This document shows, in pieces, positions 28,200 to 37,215 of a stretch of 64,000 nt of DNA. A program made the translations under genes and the position numbers. Source of the DNA: Rapidithrix thailandica (GTDB lineage Bacteria; Bacteroidota; Bacteroidia; Cytophagales; Flammeovirgaceae). The notes under the pieces are model-generated. The model saw only the letters and a program-made list of their open reading frames with translations. It was not told where the DNA came from and did not search any database. The stretch spans positions 124,001-188,000 of the forward strand of contig NZ_JBDKWZ010000003.1 in assembly GCF_039710355.1 (NCBI RefSeq). The letters run 5' to 3'. Each line of letters opens with the position of its first letter. Within the stretch, counting starts at the first letter, position 1.

Positions 28200-28569
28200 A
28201 GTAGGTAGTAGGTGCGTAATCTCCTGCTGGCCCTTGGTATTGGTAATCTCCAAAGGCTAACATAGGATAAAACACAAATCCTAACAATACCAGCCCTACT
28301 GTGAAGCCCTCACTTTGCCCAAAACTTTTGGACAATAGATTCGTAATCCAAATTAAAATGACAAAATTGGCAACAGGAATAAAAAGTAATACAACCCACC
28401 AAGTCGGTTTTCCTACAATTTCCAGTAATACAATAATATTGTAAATTGGAATAATAGCAGCCCAACCGGGTTTGCCTGCTTTTTCATAGACCTTCCACAT
28501 GGAAGCAATCACAAGAACAATAATGGCTAGATACAAGATCGATCCGAGTATGCCTATACTTTCATTCAT
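28198..28569 (-). CDS. Small membrane protein, DUF5684-like
   Basis: A 123-residue protein with about three hydrophobic helices. The 'WKVYEKAGKPGWAAIIPIYNIIVLLEIVGKPTWWVVLLFIPVAN' region (first part up to 'IPIYN') is the recognisable core of DUF5684/signal-peptidase-associated small proteins, a family of unknown function. It ends with a soluble 'YQGPAGDYAPTTY' tail. It is convergent with the patatin gene. Confidence 0.75.
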   Translation of the reverse strand: MNESIGILGSILYLAIIVLVIASMWKVYEKAGKPGWAAIIPIYNIIVLLEIVGKPTWWVVLLFIPVANFVILIWITNLLSKSFGQSEGFTVGLVLLGFVFYPMLAFGDYQYQGPAGDYAPTTY

Positions 28570-29124
28570 ACGTAAAAATGTTTAGTGACTTTAAAGAAAA
28601 TATTTATAAAAAATAGTAGGTATAAAACTAATGTATGTTTTGATCCAATATTTCCCCGGGCCCAGAAAAAAATACCTTTCAAAAAAATAAAGCCAAAGGT
28701 ACCACTCAATAAAGATACTTATTTATAGCGAACTTTAACAAAAAATTAATTTTTTCGATAGTTTCAAAGCTTTTTTACAAAGATTGTTGCATACTATCCA
28801 ATAAAGCCCAGTAAGTTTATTTTTTTGTACCCAGATCAAGCTATCCATAAAAAGACCCTTTGCTCGTTAACACTGCATAAGCTCTTTAAATGTACTTTCT
28901 TTCAAAATTATAATAAAAGCTGATTTCAATAGCAACATTTCAGGGAGAGGCTAGGGCTGTACTTTGTGATTTTAGCAAATGGTTTCAATAATTTGAAGAC
29001 CTCTCTTTCGTTTTACTAGTAATTCATACATGAATGCCTCCCAGGTACTAAGATAACAGGTTCTACCACATGCGGTCAGACCCATACTCCTAATTTTTTA
29101 ATTCCTTGAAAATGATACTTGATC
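28570..29124. other. Divergent intergenic region, 555 bp
   Basis: AT-rich DNA between the DUF5684-like and CHASE3-GAF genes. I find no frame, hairpin with T-tract, or full promoter match. Confidence 0.5.
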
Positions 29125-30720
29125 ATGGACACAAAACAAAAGCTGCTTCGTAGAAGCACCATAAGCAACCCCTATGTATTACTAAGCATTGTACTTTTTT
29201 TAATTCTTACAGGCTTAGCCCTGACCTTTGGATTACAAAACGCGTTAAAAACCAACACCTCCAATCAAGCGCTTTACGATGTGGTAAAAGCCAAAAAAGA
29301 GGCGATCATGGTGAATCTTAACAACCTGGATATGAGTGTCCGGGGGTATTTGCTCGTTCATAATGAAGCCTTCTTGGGCACCATTGAAGGGACTACCGGC
29401 ATTCAAACCCGGGAGTTTCATACATTGGACTCCCTGCTTCCTGTCATCCAATATGATGTAGCAAAACTACGTCCTTTAAAGTCACAGGTAAATGCATACT
29501 ATGATCTTATGCATCAAGTCATTCACTTGGATAGCACAGGGAAACGGGAAGAAGCCTTGGCCATCATCAAAGCTGACAAAGGCACAGAGCTATGGTATAC
29601 CTATGTAGATTTCGGAGAAGACTTTGACTCCTACCTAACTACAATGCAGCAAAACTCTCAGGATAGCTATGATTCTTTATTGCAAACAACTATTATTTAT
29701 CAAATCTTAATGGCAGTCATTGGGATTCCTACACTTCTTTTTATCATCTATTTACTCAACAAAAATACTAAACACCGGGAAAGGCTCTTCAATGAACTTT
29801 CCACTCAAAATAATACTCTTATTTTTAATAATAACACAGAAGAAGATTTAAGAAATGCGGAGGATGTAGTACAAAAAATCATTCATAATTTAAAAAAAGC
29901 AGCACATTTCATTCAAAACATTACCAGTGGAAACTACGAAGTAAATTGGGAAGGACTTAATGAGGAAAATGCCGCTCTTAATGAAAATAACCTGGCCGGG
30001 GCATTGGTGAAAATGCGCGAACAGATGATCAAGGTGAAAGAACAAGATCAAAAACGCCATTGGGAAAATGAAGGATTGAACAAAATCACGGAAATTTTAC
30101 GCAAGCATCAAACGAACTTGGAAGAATTGGGTGATCAGGTTGTCGCTTTTATGGTGAACTATATGGAAGCCAACCAAGGAGGTTTGTTTTTACTGAATAC
30201 GCAAGACGAAGCAAAGAAATTTTTAGAATTAAGGGGTTGCTATGCTTATGGTCGCAAAAAGCACCTTCAAAAAAACATAGAAATAGGGGAAGGCCTAGTG
30301 GGACAAACCTTTCTGGAACAAGAAACCCTACACTTACAGGAAATTCCTAATGGCTATACCACTATTACTTCGGGTTTAGGAGAAGCAACTCCTTGCACAC
30401 TACTATTGATACCTCTGAACTATAACGAAGTCACTCAGGGGATTCTGGAAATAGCTTCTTTCAAGATATATGACCAACATGATATTGCCTTTTTAGAAAA
30501 AGCTTGTGAAATCATTGCTTCTACAATGATCAGTTTACAAACCAATGAAAGAACCAAAAAGCTTTTGGAACTCTCCCAAATGCAAGCCGAAGAAATGAGA
30601 AGTAAAGAGGAGGAACTACGGCAAAACCTGGAAGAATTGGAAGCAACGCAAGAAGAAATGAGACGCAAGGAAAAAGAGATGACACGAATGCTATTGGAAG
30701 CCAAGGCTGTTAAAAGCTGA
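29125..30720 (+). CDS. CHASE3-like membrane sensor with GAF domain, no output domain
   Basis: A 531-residue protein from the ATG at 29125 (a TTG two codons earlier is also possible). Order: a transmembrane helix at about 19-40, an extracytoplasmic helical CHASE3-like domain at about 45-180 ('NLDMSVRGYLLVHNEAFL'), a second helix at about 188-210, a helical linker, a GAF domain at about 320-470, and a charged coiled coil ('SKEEELRQNLEELEATQEEMRRKEKE'). The build is that of a histidine-kinase or chemoreceptor input half, yet there is no kinase, GGDEF or MCP signalling domain. Cytophagia encode many such proteins. No response regulator is adjacent. Confidence 0.75.
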   Translation: MDTKQKLLRRSTISNPYVLLSIVLFLILTGLALTFGLQNALKTNTSNQALYDVVKAKKEAIMVNLNNLDMSVRGYLLVHNEAFLGTIEGTTGIQTREFHTLDSLLPVIQYDVAKLRPLKSQVNAYYDLMHQVIHLDSTGKREEALAIIKADKGTELWYTYVDFGEDFDSYLTTMQQNSQDSYDSLLQTTIIYQILMAVIGIPTLLFIIYLLNKNTKHRERLFNELSTQNNTLIFNNNTEEDLRNAEDVVQKIIHNLKKAAHFIQNITSGNYEVNWEGLNEENAALNENNLAGALVKMREQMIKVKEQDQKRHWENEGLNKITEILRKHQTNLEELGDQVVAFMVNYMEANQGGLFLLNTQDEAKKFLELRGCYAYGRKKHLQKNIEIGEGLVGQTFLEQETLHLQEIPNGYTTITSGLGEATPCTLLLIPLNYNEVTQGILEIASFKIYDQHDIAFLEKACEIIASTMISLQTNERTKKLLELSQMQAEEMRSKEEELRQNLEELEATQEEMRRKEKEMTRMLLEAKAVKS

Positions 30721-30773
30721 AGAGTTAAAGAACTGTCGGATTGAAAGTTATGGAATTGCATTTGGAAGAGGTC

Positions 30774-30816
30774 AAATACAAAAGCGGAAGTGTATTACTT
30801 CCGCTTTTGTATTTTT
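30774..30816. terminator. Bidirectional terminator, CHASE3-GAF / susD
   Basis: A perfect 18-bp stem (30774-30791 with 30797-30814) with a 5-base loop, A-rich on one arm and T-rich on the other. It serves the + strand sensor gene and can also act on the opposite strand. Confidence 0.9.
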
Positions 30817-31018
30817 GGTACCAATGGTAGTCCTTGAGTTTTCAATGACGAACAATGGCAAATAGTAGATTAATTAATTCAAGTTGTCAAACATTATTAC
30901 GAGCGGATAATGAATGAGTTTAGGGTGACAAAATACATCGAAACAATTTAACCGACTCATAATTTCACTCAACCACTCATTCACCTACTAGGAATATCCT
31001 TCTCACAACTTGGGTCAA

Positions 31019-32788
31019 TTAATAACCATCGTTCTGTTGTAATGTTGGCTCCCCGTTGACTTGACTATTTACAATAGCCTTTTCGGGAATAGGAAAGTAA
31101 ACATCTGTGGCATCAAAACTAGCACCGTTTAAATATTGCCGCTTATTCTGCTCAGCAGTTAAGTAAGAGTTTATTTCTTGTTCGGCAATGCCCCATCGTA
31201 CCAGGTCAAAAAAGCGATGGCCTTCCATTGCAAACTCCAACTTCCGCTCAAAATAGATGGCACTCCGGGCATTATCCTGGTTATCAAAAGGATAAGCACC
31301 TCCACCAGGATAGGTATTGATCACATAGTTGGCAGCAGGATCGCCTGCATCGTCTTTCACCCAACCATCAGGATTGGCAGCTCTTGCCCGGATCTGGTTC
31401 ACATATTCCCTTGCTTTATCCAAACTCCCGATTTCCACTTCACATTCGGCTGCCCATAAAAGCACATCCGCAAAACGGATCAAACGATAATTATTTGCGA
31501 CATACCCTTTGGTCCAATTTCCCGGTTGTGTCAGGCTAAATTCTTCTTCTTTGTAGTACACGTTCTTTTTAGGGCTGTAAGGTCCGGCATATGCCTGGTC
31601 GCGAATCCAGGATTGTCCGTCATGCTCTCCCCAATCCAAATACGGCAAACCTCTACGGCCTACAGTCCAGTCTAAACGAGGGTCCAGGTTGTCGGCATAC
31701 GGCTCAAACGGTTCGTCAGAGGCTACCCCTTGGTCACTTTTCACATCCTCATTATTATATGTTTCCAACAAAGGCAAACCATCGCCATCCGTTTTAAAGG
31801 AATTCACCAAGTTTTGCGTAGGCTGGAAAAAGCCACAACATCCCCCCGGAGCTGCAGAGCTATACGGGAAGTTCAAGATATCCAAAGAAGCTCCATTATC
31901 ACCTCCCCCGCCATCATTTACAGAAAACTGAATTTCAAAAACACCTTCCTGACTATTATTGGTAGCGGTCCGGAAGTTATCATGATACAATGCATTCAAG
32001 CCATATGGCACTCCGGCAGCGGTTGTTCCATTCATAATAATTTCTTCCAACAAGGGCTTAGCCTCTGTATACTTTTGCTGGAACATATACGCCTTTGCCA
32101 AGTAAGCTCCGGCTGCCCATTTATTGGCCCGTCCTTTTTCTGACATAGTTTCCGGCAAATTGTCATAAGCATATTTAAAATCCGCTTCAATTTTTTGCCA
32201 AACGTCATTACTGGTATTCGGGACTTTATAAGGATCCAGGCTATTCTGTTCCAAAGCCTGTTTGGCAATTGCTTCATCGATATATGGGATATTTCCCCAG
32301 ATTTTTTTGGCTTCAAAGTGGTAATGCCCCCTTAAAAACCGGGTTTCGGCAGTGATACGGGTAATGTCTGCTTCAGTAATATCTTCCACTTGTTCCAAAA
32401 AAACTAATACATCGTTGGAACGCCCTACACCATCGTACAAGGCACGCCATTTTTGCTCAAAATAGGGGTTGTTAGGCAAGGATTCGTAACGTTCAATAGG
32501 ATTAATATCCGATTGGTCACCGGCATCGGTTCCCTTATAAGCTTCCCCGCTACAAATACTACCGTATACCCAATTGGTGCCGGATGCTCCCCATCCTCCG
32601 GAACCACCAGCCCCGTCTAGCAATGAATAAGCTCCGATTAATAGGCCTTCCACACCTCTTTTATCTTTGATCAAATCCGGGCCAACAGCACCAATAGGGG
32701 GCTGATCCAAAAAACTATCGTCACAAGAATAGGTAGTAGCACTCACTATCAGCAACACCAGGATAGAAGCACGAAATATCGTTTTCAT
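31019..32788 (-). CDS. SusD/RagB-family surface lipoprotein
   Basis: A 589-residue SusD-type substrate-binding lipoprotein. The signal peptide ends at lipobox 'TTYSC' with Cys22. 'DDSFLDQPPIGAVGPD' follows, a typical SusD N-terminus, then TPR-like helices ('RFLRGHYHFEAKKIWGNIPYIDEA') and the C-terminal RagB part ('YFERKLEFAMEGHRFFDLVRWG'). It lies 30 bp downstream of the second susC, so the two are co-transcribed. It is of the larger, classical SusD_RagB type, unlike the SusD-like_2 protein at 14613. Confidence 0.95.
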   Translation of the reverse strand: MKTIFRASILVLLIVSATTYSCDDSFLDQPPIGAVGPDLIKDKRGVEGLLIGAYSLLDGAGGSGGWGASGTNWVYGSICSGEAYKGTDAGDQSDINPIERYESLPNNPYFEQKWRALYDGVGRSNDVLVFLEQVEDITEADITRITAETRFLRGHYHFEAKKIWGNIPYIDEAIAKQALEQNSLDPYKVPNTSNDVWQKIEADFKYAYDNLPETMSEKGRANKWAAGAYLAKAYMFQQKYTEAKPLLEEIIMNGTTAAGVPYGLNALYHDNFRTATNNSQEGVFEIQFSVNDGGGGDNGASLDILNFPYSSAAPGGCCGFFQPTQNLVNSFKTDGDGLPLLETYNNEDVKSDQGVASDEPFEPYADNLDPRLDWTVGRRGLPYLDWGEHDGQSWIRDQAYAGPYSPKKNVYYKEEEFSLTQPGNWTKGYVANNYRLIRFADVLLWAAECEVEIGSLDKAREYVNQIRARAANPDGWVKDDAGDPAANYVINTYPGGGAYPFDNQDNARSAIYFERKLEFAMEGHRFFDLVRWGIAEQEINSYLTAEQNKRQYLNGASFDATDVYFPIPEKAIVNSQVNGEPTLQQNDGY

Positions 32789-32818
32789 ATATTATATATC
32801 TTTTGGTTGAAGAATGAA

Positions 32819-35800
32819 TTAAAAAGTTAAAGAAAGCCCTAACAGAATTTGACGGGAGTTCGGGTACACCCCCCGATCCACACCCATACTCAAATCGCCA
32901 GATTGGATAGCGTCATCATCCTCTTTATCCGTATTTTGAATGGAAATATCAGGATCCAACCCTGTATAAGGAGTTGCGGTAAACAAATTCACCCCTTGCA
33001 CATATACACGCATCTTCTCCATTCCCAACTTGTTCAACAGGGTTTCGGGAAGGTTATAGCCAATTTGCAGGTTTTTCAATCTTAAGTAAGAGCCTGATTC
33101 GATATAATATGTGCTGGAAATATTACCACTTTGGTTATCGGTTGCATCCAGGATAGGCAACTTGGCATTGGGGTTATCAGGAGTCCAGGAATCGTACAAC
33201 ATGCGCTCACTCCGGTTTCCTTGAAAAGAGTTAAAGTCCATCCACCAACGGTTGTAGTGATAGATCTCGTTACCATAATTCCAAAACAAGAAGGCGGACA
33301 AGTCAAAGTTCTTATAACTGACACTTAAATTTAACCCTGTTTGAAAATCAGGATGAGGGCTTCCGATAAAGGTTTGGTCTTTTGAGTCAATGACATTATC
33401 CCCATTGAGATCTTTAATTCTCCAACCTCCGATTTTCTTCTGAATGGGTAATTGATCCGGATAATTGTTGATTTCTTCTTGACTATTGAAAAATCCGTCT
33501 ATCACATATCCGTAAAAAGAAGAAACGGGTTGACCTTTAACCGTGCGGGTCAAATCTCCAAAACGGCTTTCTCCTCCGGTAAAAAAGGCATCATCCGATT
33601 CTTGTAATTTTAGCGCTTCGTTTTTGTAATGAGAGAAACTCACCGTAGCCTCATATCTCAAATCCGGATTCACATCCCCTCGATAGGTCAACATCAAATC
33701 TACCCCCCGGTTACGCATTGTTCCTACATTGATCTTGGGTTGTTCTGCATGCGGGGCTGTCAATGGGGCTTGCCGGGTTACCAACAGCCCTTCCGTTTCG
33801 CGGTTATACCACTCCACACTCACATCCAATGCACCTTGAAACAATGAAGCATCCACACCAATGTTGGTAGTCGTAGAACTCTCCCACTTGGTTTCTACGT
33901 TCCCCATCCGGTCTAAATCATACCCTGGGTATACGGAAGTATTGGTTCCGTCAATGTCATATCCGGAATTTCCAGGTGTAGAACGGTAGAGTAAGTATTG
34001 GTTTACACTAGGTACAACGGCCTGGTTCCCCATTTTACCCCAACCGGCACGCAACTTCAAATCGGAAACCCATCCGACACTGGCCATAAAAGGCTCTTCG
34101 GAAATTCGCCAACCAACACCCACTGCAGGGAAATTGGCATAGCGGTTATTTTCTCCGAACTTAGAAGAACCATCTCTCCGGAAAGTCGCATTCAACAGGT
34201 ATTTTCCTTTGAACATATACTCTAAGCGCCCAAACAAAGAGAACAAAGCCGAGCGGTTTCCATAACTAAAAGACTCTGCCAAACGAGGCTCTCCCCGGTC
34301 AAGAATCCACCGGTCCGGATCGATAAAGGTAAAATTGTTACGACTTCCGCCAACTCCTCTTCCTTCAAATTTGATTGCTTCAGAACCCAACAAGACTTTT
34401 ACATCATGCTGGTTATTGATATTTTTATGAAACTGCAAGGTATTGGTAAACGTCCAATTCAGTCCCCAATCATTACGTTCTTCATAAGTGTTACTTCCTA
34501 CATTTTCGGAGCGCTCATAGGTACGGTAAGTAAATCCTTCGCGGTAGCGTGTGGTATAGTCAATACCAAATGAACTACGAAACGTAAAGGCCTTTAGGAA
34601 ATCCACCTCTCCGTAAATATTACCAAAAGCACGATAGGTTTTATCTTTATTATCTTTTCCCCGGTAAAGGTCTGCCAAGGGGTTATAGGCATTTCCCAAA
34701 TTGCTTCCGTTTGATCCGGCAAAATTTCCCATCACATCGTATACGGGGATAATAGGCTGCATCCGGTAAGCCATCGCAATCGCCCCTTCTTCCCCCAGGT
34801 TTTCTCCGTTTTGCCGGTCTTCATAAGACAATTGTAAATTTTCACCAACCCGTATGGCATCTTTGATATGAAAAGAGCTGTTTGCTCTGACCGAATATCG
34901 TTTATACCCGGTATACTCCAAGGTACCCTCTTGGTTAAAATAGTTTAAGCCCAATGCATAAATCCCCTTCTCCGATCCTCCGGTAGCGGTGAGTTGATGA
35001 CTTTGAATAGGTGCCACCCGGAAGATCGCATCATACCAATCCGTACCCGACTTGTTAGCCCGGGTAATTTGGTACAAATCTCCGTTATCGGGATCGACAT
35101 TATATTTAGACAAATCCAATGCAGGGTCTCCCTCAAATACTCCTGATTTGCTACCAGCCAAAATATAGTCCGGAATAACGGGAGAGGCCCCACTTCCATA
35201 CTGTCCGTGATTAGGCGTCTGCCCTGCGTTTTGATACCCTCTCCACAAAAGATCCCCATACTCTTCGGTATTGAGCAAGTCATAAGTTTTGGTTACTTGT
35301 TGCCAACCATAATACGAGTCAACGGAGATTTTAGATTTTCCGGCTTTTCCTTGCTTGGTGGTGATGATTACTACCCCGTTAGCTGCTCTCGAACCGTAAA
35401 TAGATGCGGCTGTCGCATCTTTCAGTATTTGCATGGATTGAATATCCTGAGGGTTTAAGTAATTGACATCCGTAGTAGGTACTCCATCTATTACATACAA
35501 AGGGTCACTGCTTCCAAAAGAACCGAACCCCCGGATACGCACTTTCGCCCCTGTACCAGGTGCACCACTACCACTAATCGTCACCCCTGAAGTACGTCCT
35601 TGTAGCTGTTGTTGGACGTTTCCGGCGGGTACCGCCAACAAGTCTTTGGTTTCCACAATGGAAACCGACCCGATGATATCCTTCTTTTGCTGAGTAGTAT
35701 ACCCTACTACTACTACTTCTTCCAATGATTTTGTATCTTCTGTCAGTGTCACCTCTATATTGGATTGATCTCCTACCACAACTTCTTGAGAGCGGTATCC

Positions 35801-36046
35801 CACAAAGGAGAATATCAATACACTTTCTTTGCTGTCCACACTAATGGTAAACTTCCCTTCAAAATCCGTGGTGGTTCCGGCAGTGGTCCCCTTCACCAAT
35901 ATACTTACTCCGGGCAATGGACTCTGATCCATGACATCTTTGACCGTACCCGATACAACATACGACTGAGCGTATGCGACTCCGCTAAAGAGCAAAAAAA
36001 TCCCTAGCAAAGCTTTTTGAAAAAAGTAAAAAAGCTTCATTTTCAT
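32819..36046 (-). CDS. SusC/RagA-family TonB-linked outer membrane transporter
   Basis: A 1075-residue SusC. The signal peptide ends 'GVAYAQ'. A CarboxypepD_reg-like domain follows ('SGTVKDVMDQSPLPGVSILVKG'), then the TonB box 'EEVVVVGYTTQQKKD', a plug with 'DPLYVIDGVPTTDVNYLNPQDI' and 'DATAASIYGSRAANGVVIITTKQG', and a barrel ending 'ILLGLSLTF'. I use the ATG at 36046 (MKMKLFYFFQ); a frame-start at 36112 would add 22 residues ahead of the signal peptide. No anti-sigma/ECF pair, hybrid two-component system or enzyme gene flanks this pair, so neither regulation nor substrate can be assigned. Confidence 0.95.
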   Translation of the reverse strand: MKMKLFYFFQKALLGIFLLFSGVAYAQSYVVSGTVKDVMDQSPLPGVSILVKGTTAGTTTDFEGKFTISVDSKESVLIFSFVGYRSQEVVVGDQSNIEVTLTEDTKSLEEVVVVGYTTQQKKDIIGSVSIVETKDLLAVPAGNVQQQLQGRTSGVTISGSGAPGTGAKVRIRGFGSFGSSDPLYVIDGVPTTDVNYLNPQDIQSMQILKDATAASIYGSRAANGVVIITTKQGKAGKSKISVDSYYGWQQVTKTYDLLNTEEYGDLLWRGYQNAGQTPNHGQYGSGASPVIPDYILAGSKSGVFEGDPALDLSKYNVDPDNGDLYQITRANKSGTDWYDAIFRVAPIQSHQLTATGGSEKGIYALGLNYFNQEGTLEYTGYKRYSVRANSSFHIKDAIRVGENLQLSYEDRQNGENLGEEGAIAMAYRMQPIIPVYDVMGNFAGSNGSNLGNAYNPLADLYRGKDNKDKTYRAFGNIYGEVDFLKAFTFRSSFGIDYTTRYREGFTYRTYERSENVGSNTYEERNDWGLNWTFTNTLQFHKNINNQHDVKVLLGSEAIKFEGRGVGGSRNNFTFIDPDRWILDRGEPRLAESFSYGNRSALFSLFGRLEYMFKGKYLLNATFRRDGSSKFGENNRYANFPAVGVGWRISEEPFMASVGWVSDLKLRAGWGKMGNQAVVPSVNQYLLYRSTPGNSGYDIDGTNTSVYPGYDLDRMGNVETKWESSTTTNIGVDASLFQGALDVSVEWYNRETEGLLVTRQAPLTAPHAEQPKINVGTMRNRGVDLMLTYRGDVNPDLRYEATVSFSHYKNEALKLQESDDAFFTGGESRFGDLTRTVKGQPVSSFYGYVIDGFFNSQEEINNYPDQLPIQKKIGGWRIKDLNGDNVIDSKDQTFIGSPHPDFQTGLNLSVSYKNFDLSAFLFWNYGNEIYHYNRWWMDFNSFQGNRSERMLYDSWTPDNPNAKLPILDATDNQSGNISSTYYIESGSYLRLKNLQIGYNLPETLLNKLGMEKMRVYVQGVNLFTATPYTGLDPDISIQNTDKEDDDAIQSGDLSMGVDRGVYPNSRQILLGLSLTF

Positions 36047-37215
36047 ATTTACTGAATTAAAAATTTGGAATAGCGGGATTGCATTAGACAGACCTCTCCC
36101 AGGGCACTTCAACCGGAGTTAAAGCACAGGCCTATGACTGATGGATCCCTTTTTGTAGATGAAGTGGTTTAAACTTATAGTTTTTGACCGAACATGGAAT
36201 CAAAACCGGCTCATCAAAGCACTTTTTGAAAAGAATAGCCAAAGCTATTGTTGAAAAAAGTAACACAGAGGAGGCGTTTTCGAAACATTTCAAAAAAAAG
36301 AAAAAGTTTAATTCACTTCGATTAGAAAAATACGATGAACAACAGTCTTTAAACCAAAAGCTGTTGAATCCACCTCAACAAAGCTTGGCCCCGTTTCGAA
36401 AAAAGCACCTTTAATTCATACATCATTGTAAAATTTGTTTATAGAAAAGTTTGCAATTAAACATGTATGTTAATGGCATATGTTATTATGTATTAGCATT
36501 GTGTTTGTTTACTGGTGCTTTTAGCTCGTAAAATTAAATGTGCAAAGTCGTTGTTATGTGTGGGCTTCAAGTAACACTACTATTAAGAATATTAGAACAA
36601 ACCATTATAAAAAATCAGGCTAATACATCCCACCTATGGGGGAGTATATATCACCCATTGACAGACTTATTACATATTTGAAAATACGCAACAGCCCTTC
36701 CTAAGGAAAGTTCTACTGATTGGGTTAGTTTGTAATACTATTGGGGTAGTTAGATGTAAAATATTGGTTGGCTAATAAAGTATACTTTCAGATTAATCTT
36801 GCCTAATATTAGGGAATTATCTGAAATTCTCAAAAAAATTACTTCTCTTTTTGGAGTGTACTTTATACACAATGGGAGTGGATTTTATCTCAAATGGTAA
36901 TATAAACGGATGAATGGTCAAGGGATTTCAGCCTGAAAACTTCCTTTTTTTAAGTTGTAGTTAAGAAAGGTTCTTTGAGAAATGACACATCATGTTTTAC
37001 CTAAAAAGGAATGCTTTTTCTACTTTGCTGCAAAGCATTTTCCTTAGAGCATGTTTAAAATTCGTTGCAGGCACGCGCCTTTGGCGGTAAAAATTTTCAG
37101 TTAAGGATTCTCAAAAGGCTGCGCAGAGGTTCCTGAAATGGGGGTTTTGACCCAAAGGTTGAAATTTAAACATGCTCTTATATTTCTCTTAACAAAGAGG
37201 TTAATTGTAAAAATA
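36047..37215. other. 1.17-kb non-coding region with a MITE
   Basis: A long AT-rich stretch between the divergent susC and the tolC 3' end. A frame of 76 codons at 36184-36414 is low-complexity Lys-rich and has no family match in my judgement. An imperfect hairpin (37006-37046) abuts a 131-bp MITE-like element (37047-37177, listed separately). A missing RND pump gene would be expected about here by analogy with other clusters, but I recognise no remnant of it. Confidence 0.55.
37047..37177. mobile_element. 131-bp MITE-like element with 17-bp inverted ends and TTA duplication
   Basis: The left end GAGCATGTTTAAAATTC and the reverse complement of the right end GAGCATGTTTAAATTTC agree at 16 of 17 bases. 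Both ends are bracketed by the same three bases, TTA (37044-37046 and 37178-37180), as expected for a transposon target duplication. There is no coding capacity. TNA-type 3-bp duplications occur in some IS5-family subgroups, and an IS5-like transposase relic is present at 50938, but I cannot show that the two are related. It lies 36 bp downstream of tolC. Confidence 0.7.

Noticed and set aside
36184..36414. Possible 76-residue gene upstream of the second susC
   Set aside because: Low-complexity Lys/Phe-rich composition, no family resemblance, no promoter or ribosome site; it fits AT-rich chance.
36420..37040. Remains of an RND pump gene between tolC and susC
   Set aside because: I looked in both directions for AcrB-like motifs and saw none; the stretch is plain AT-rich DNA.
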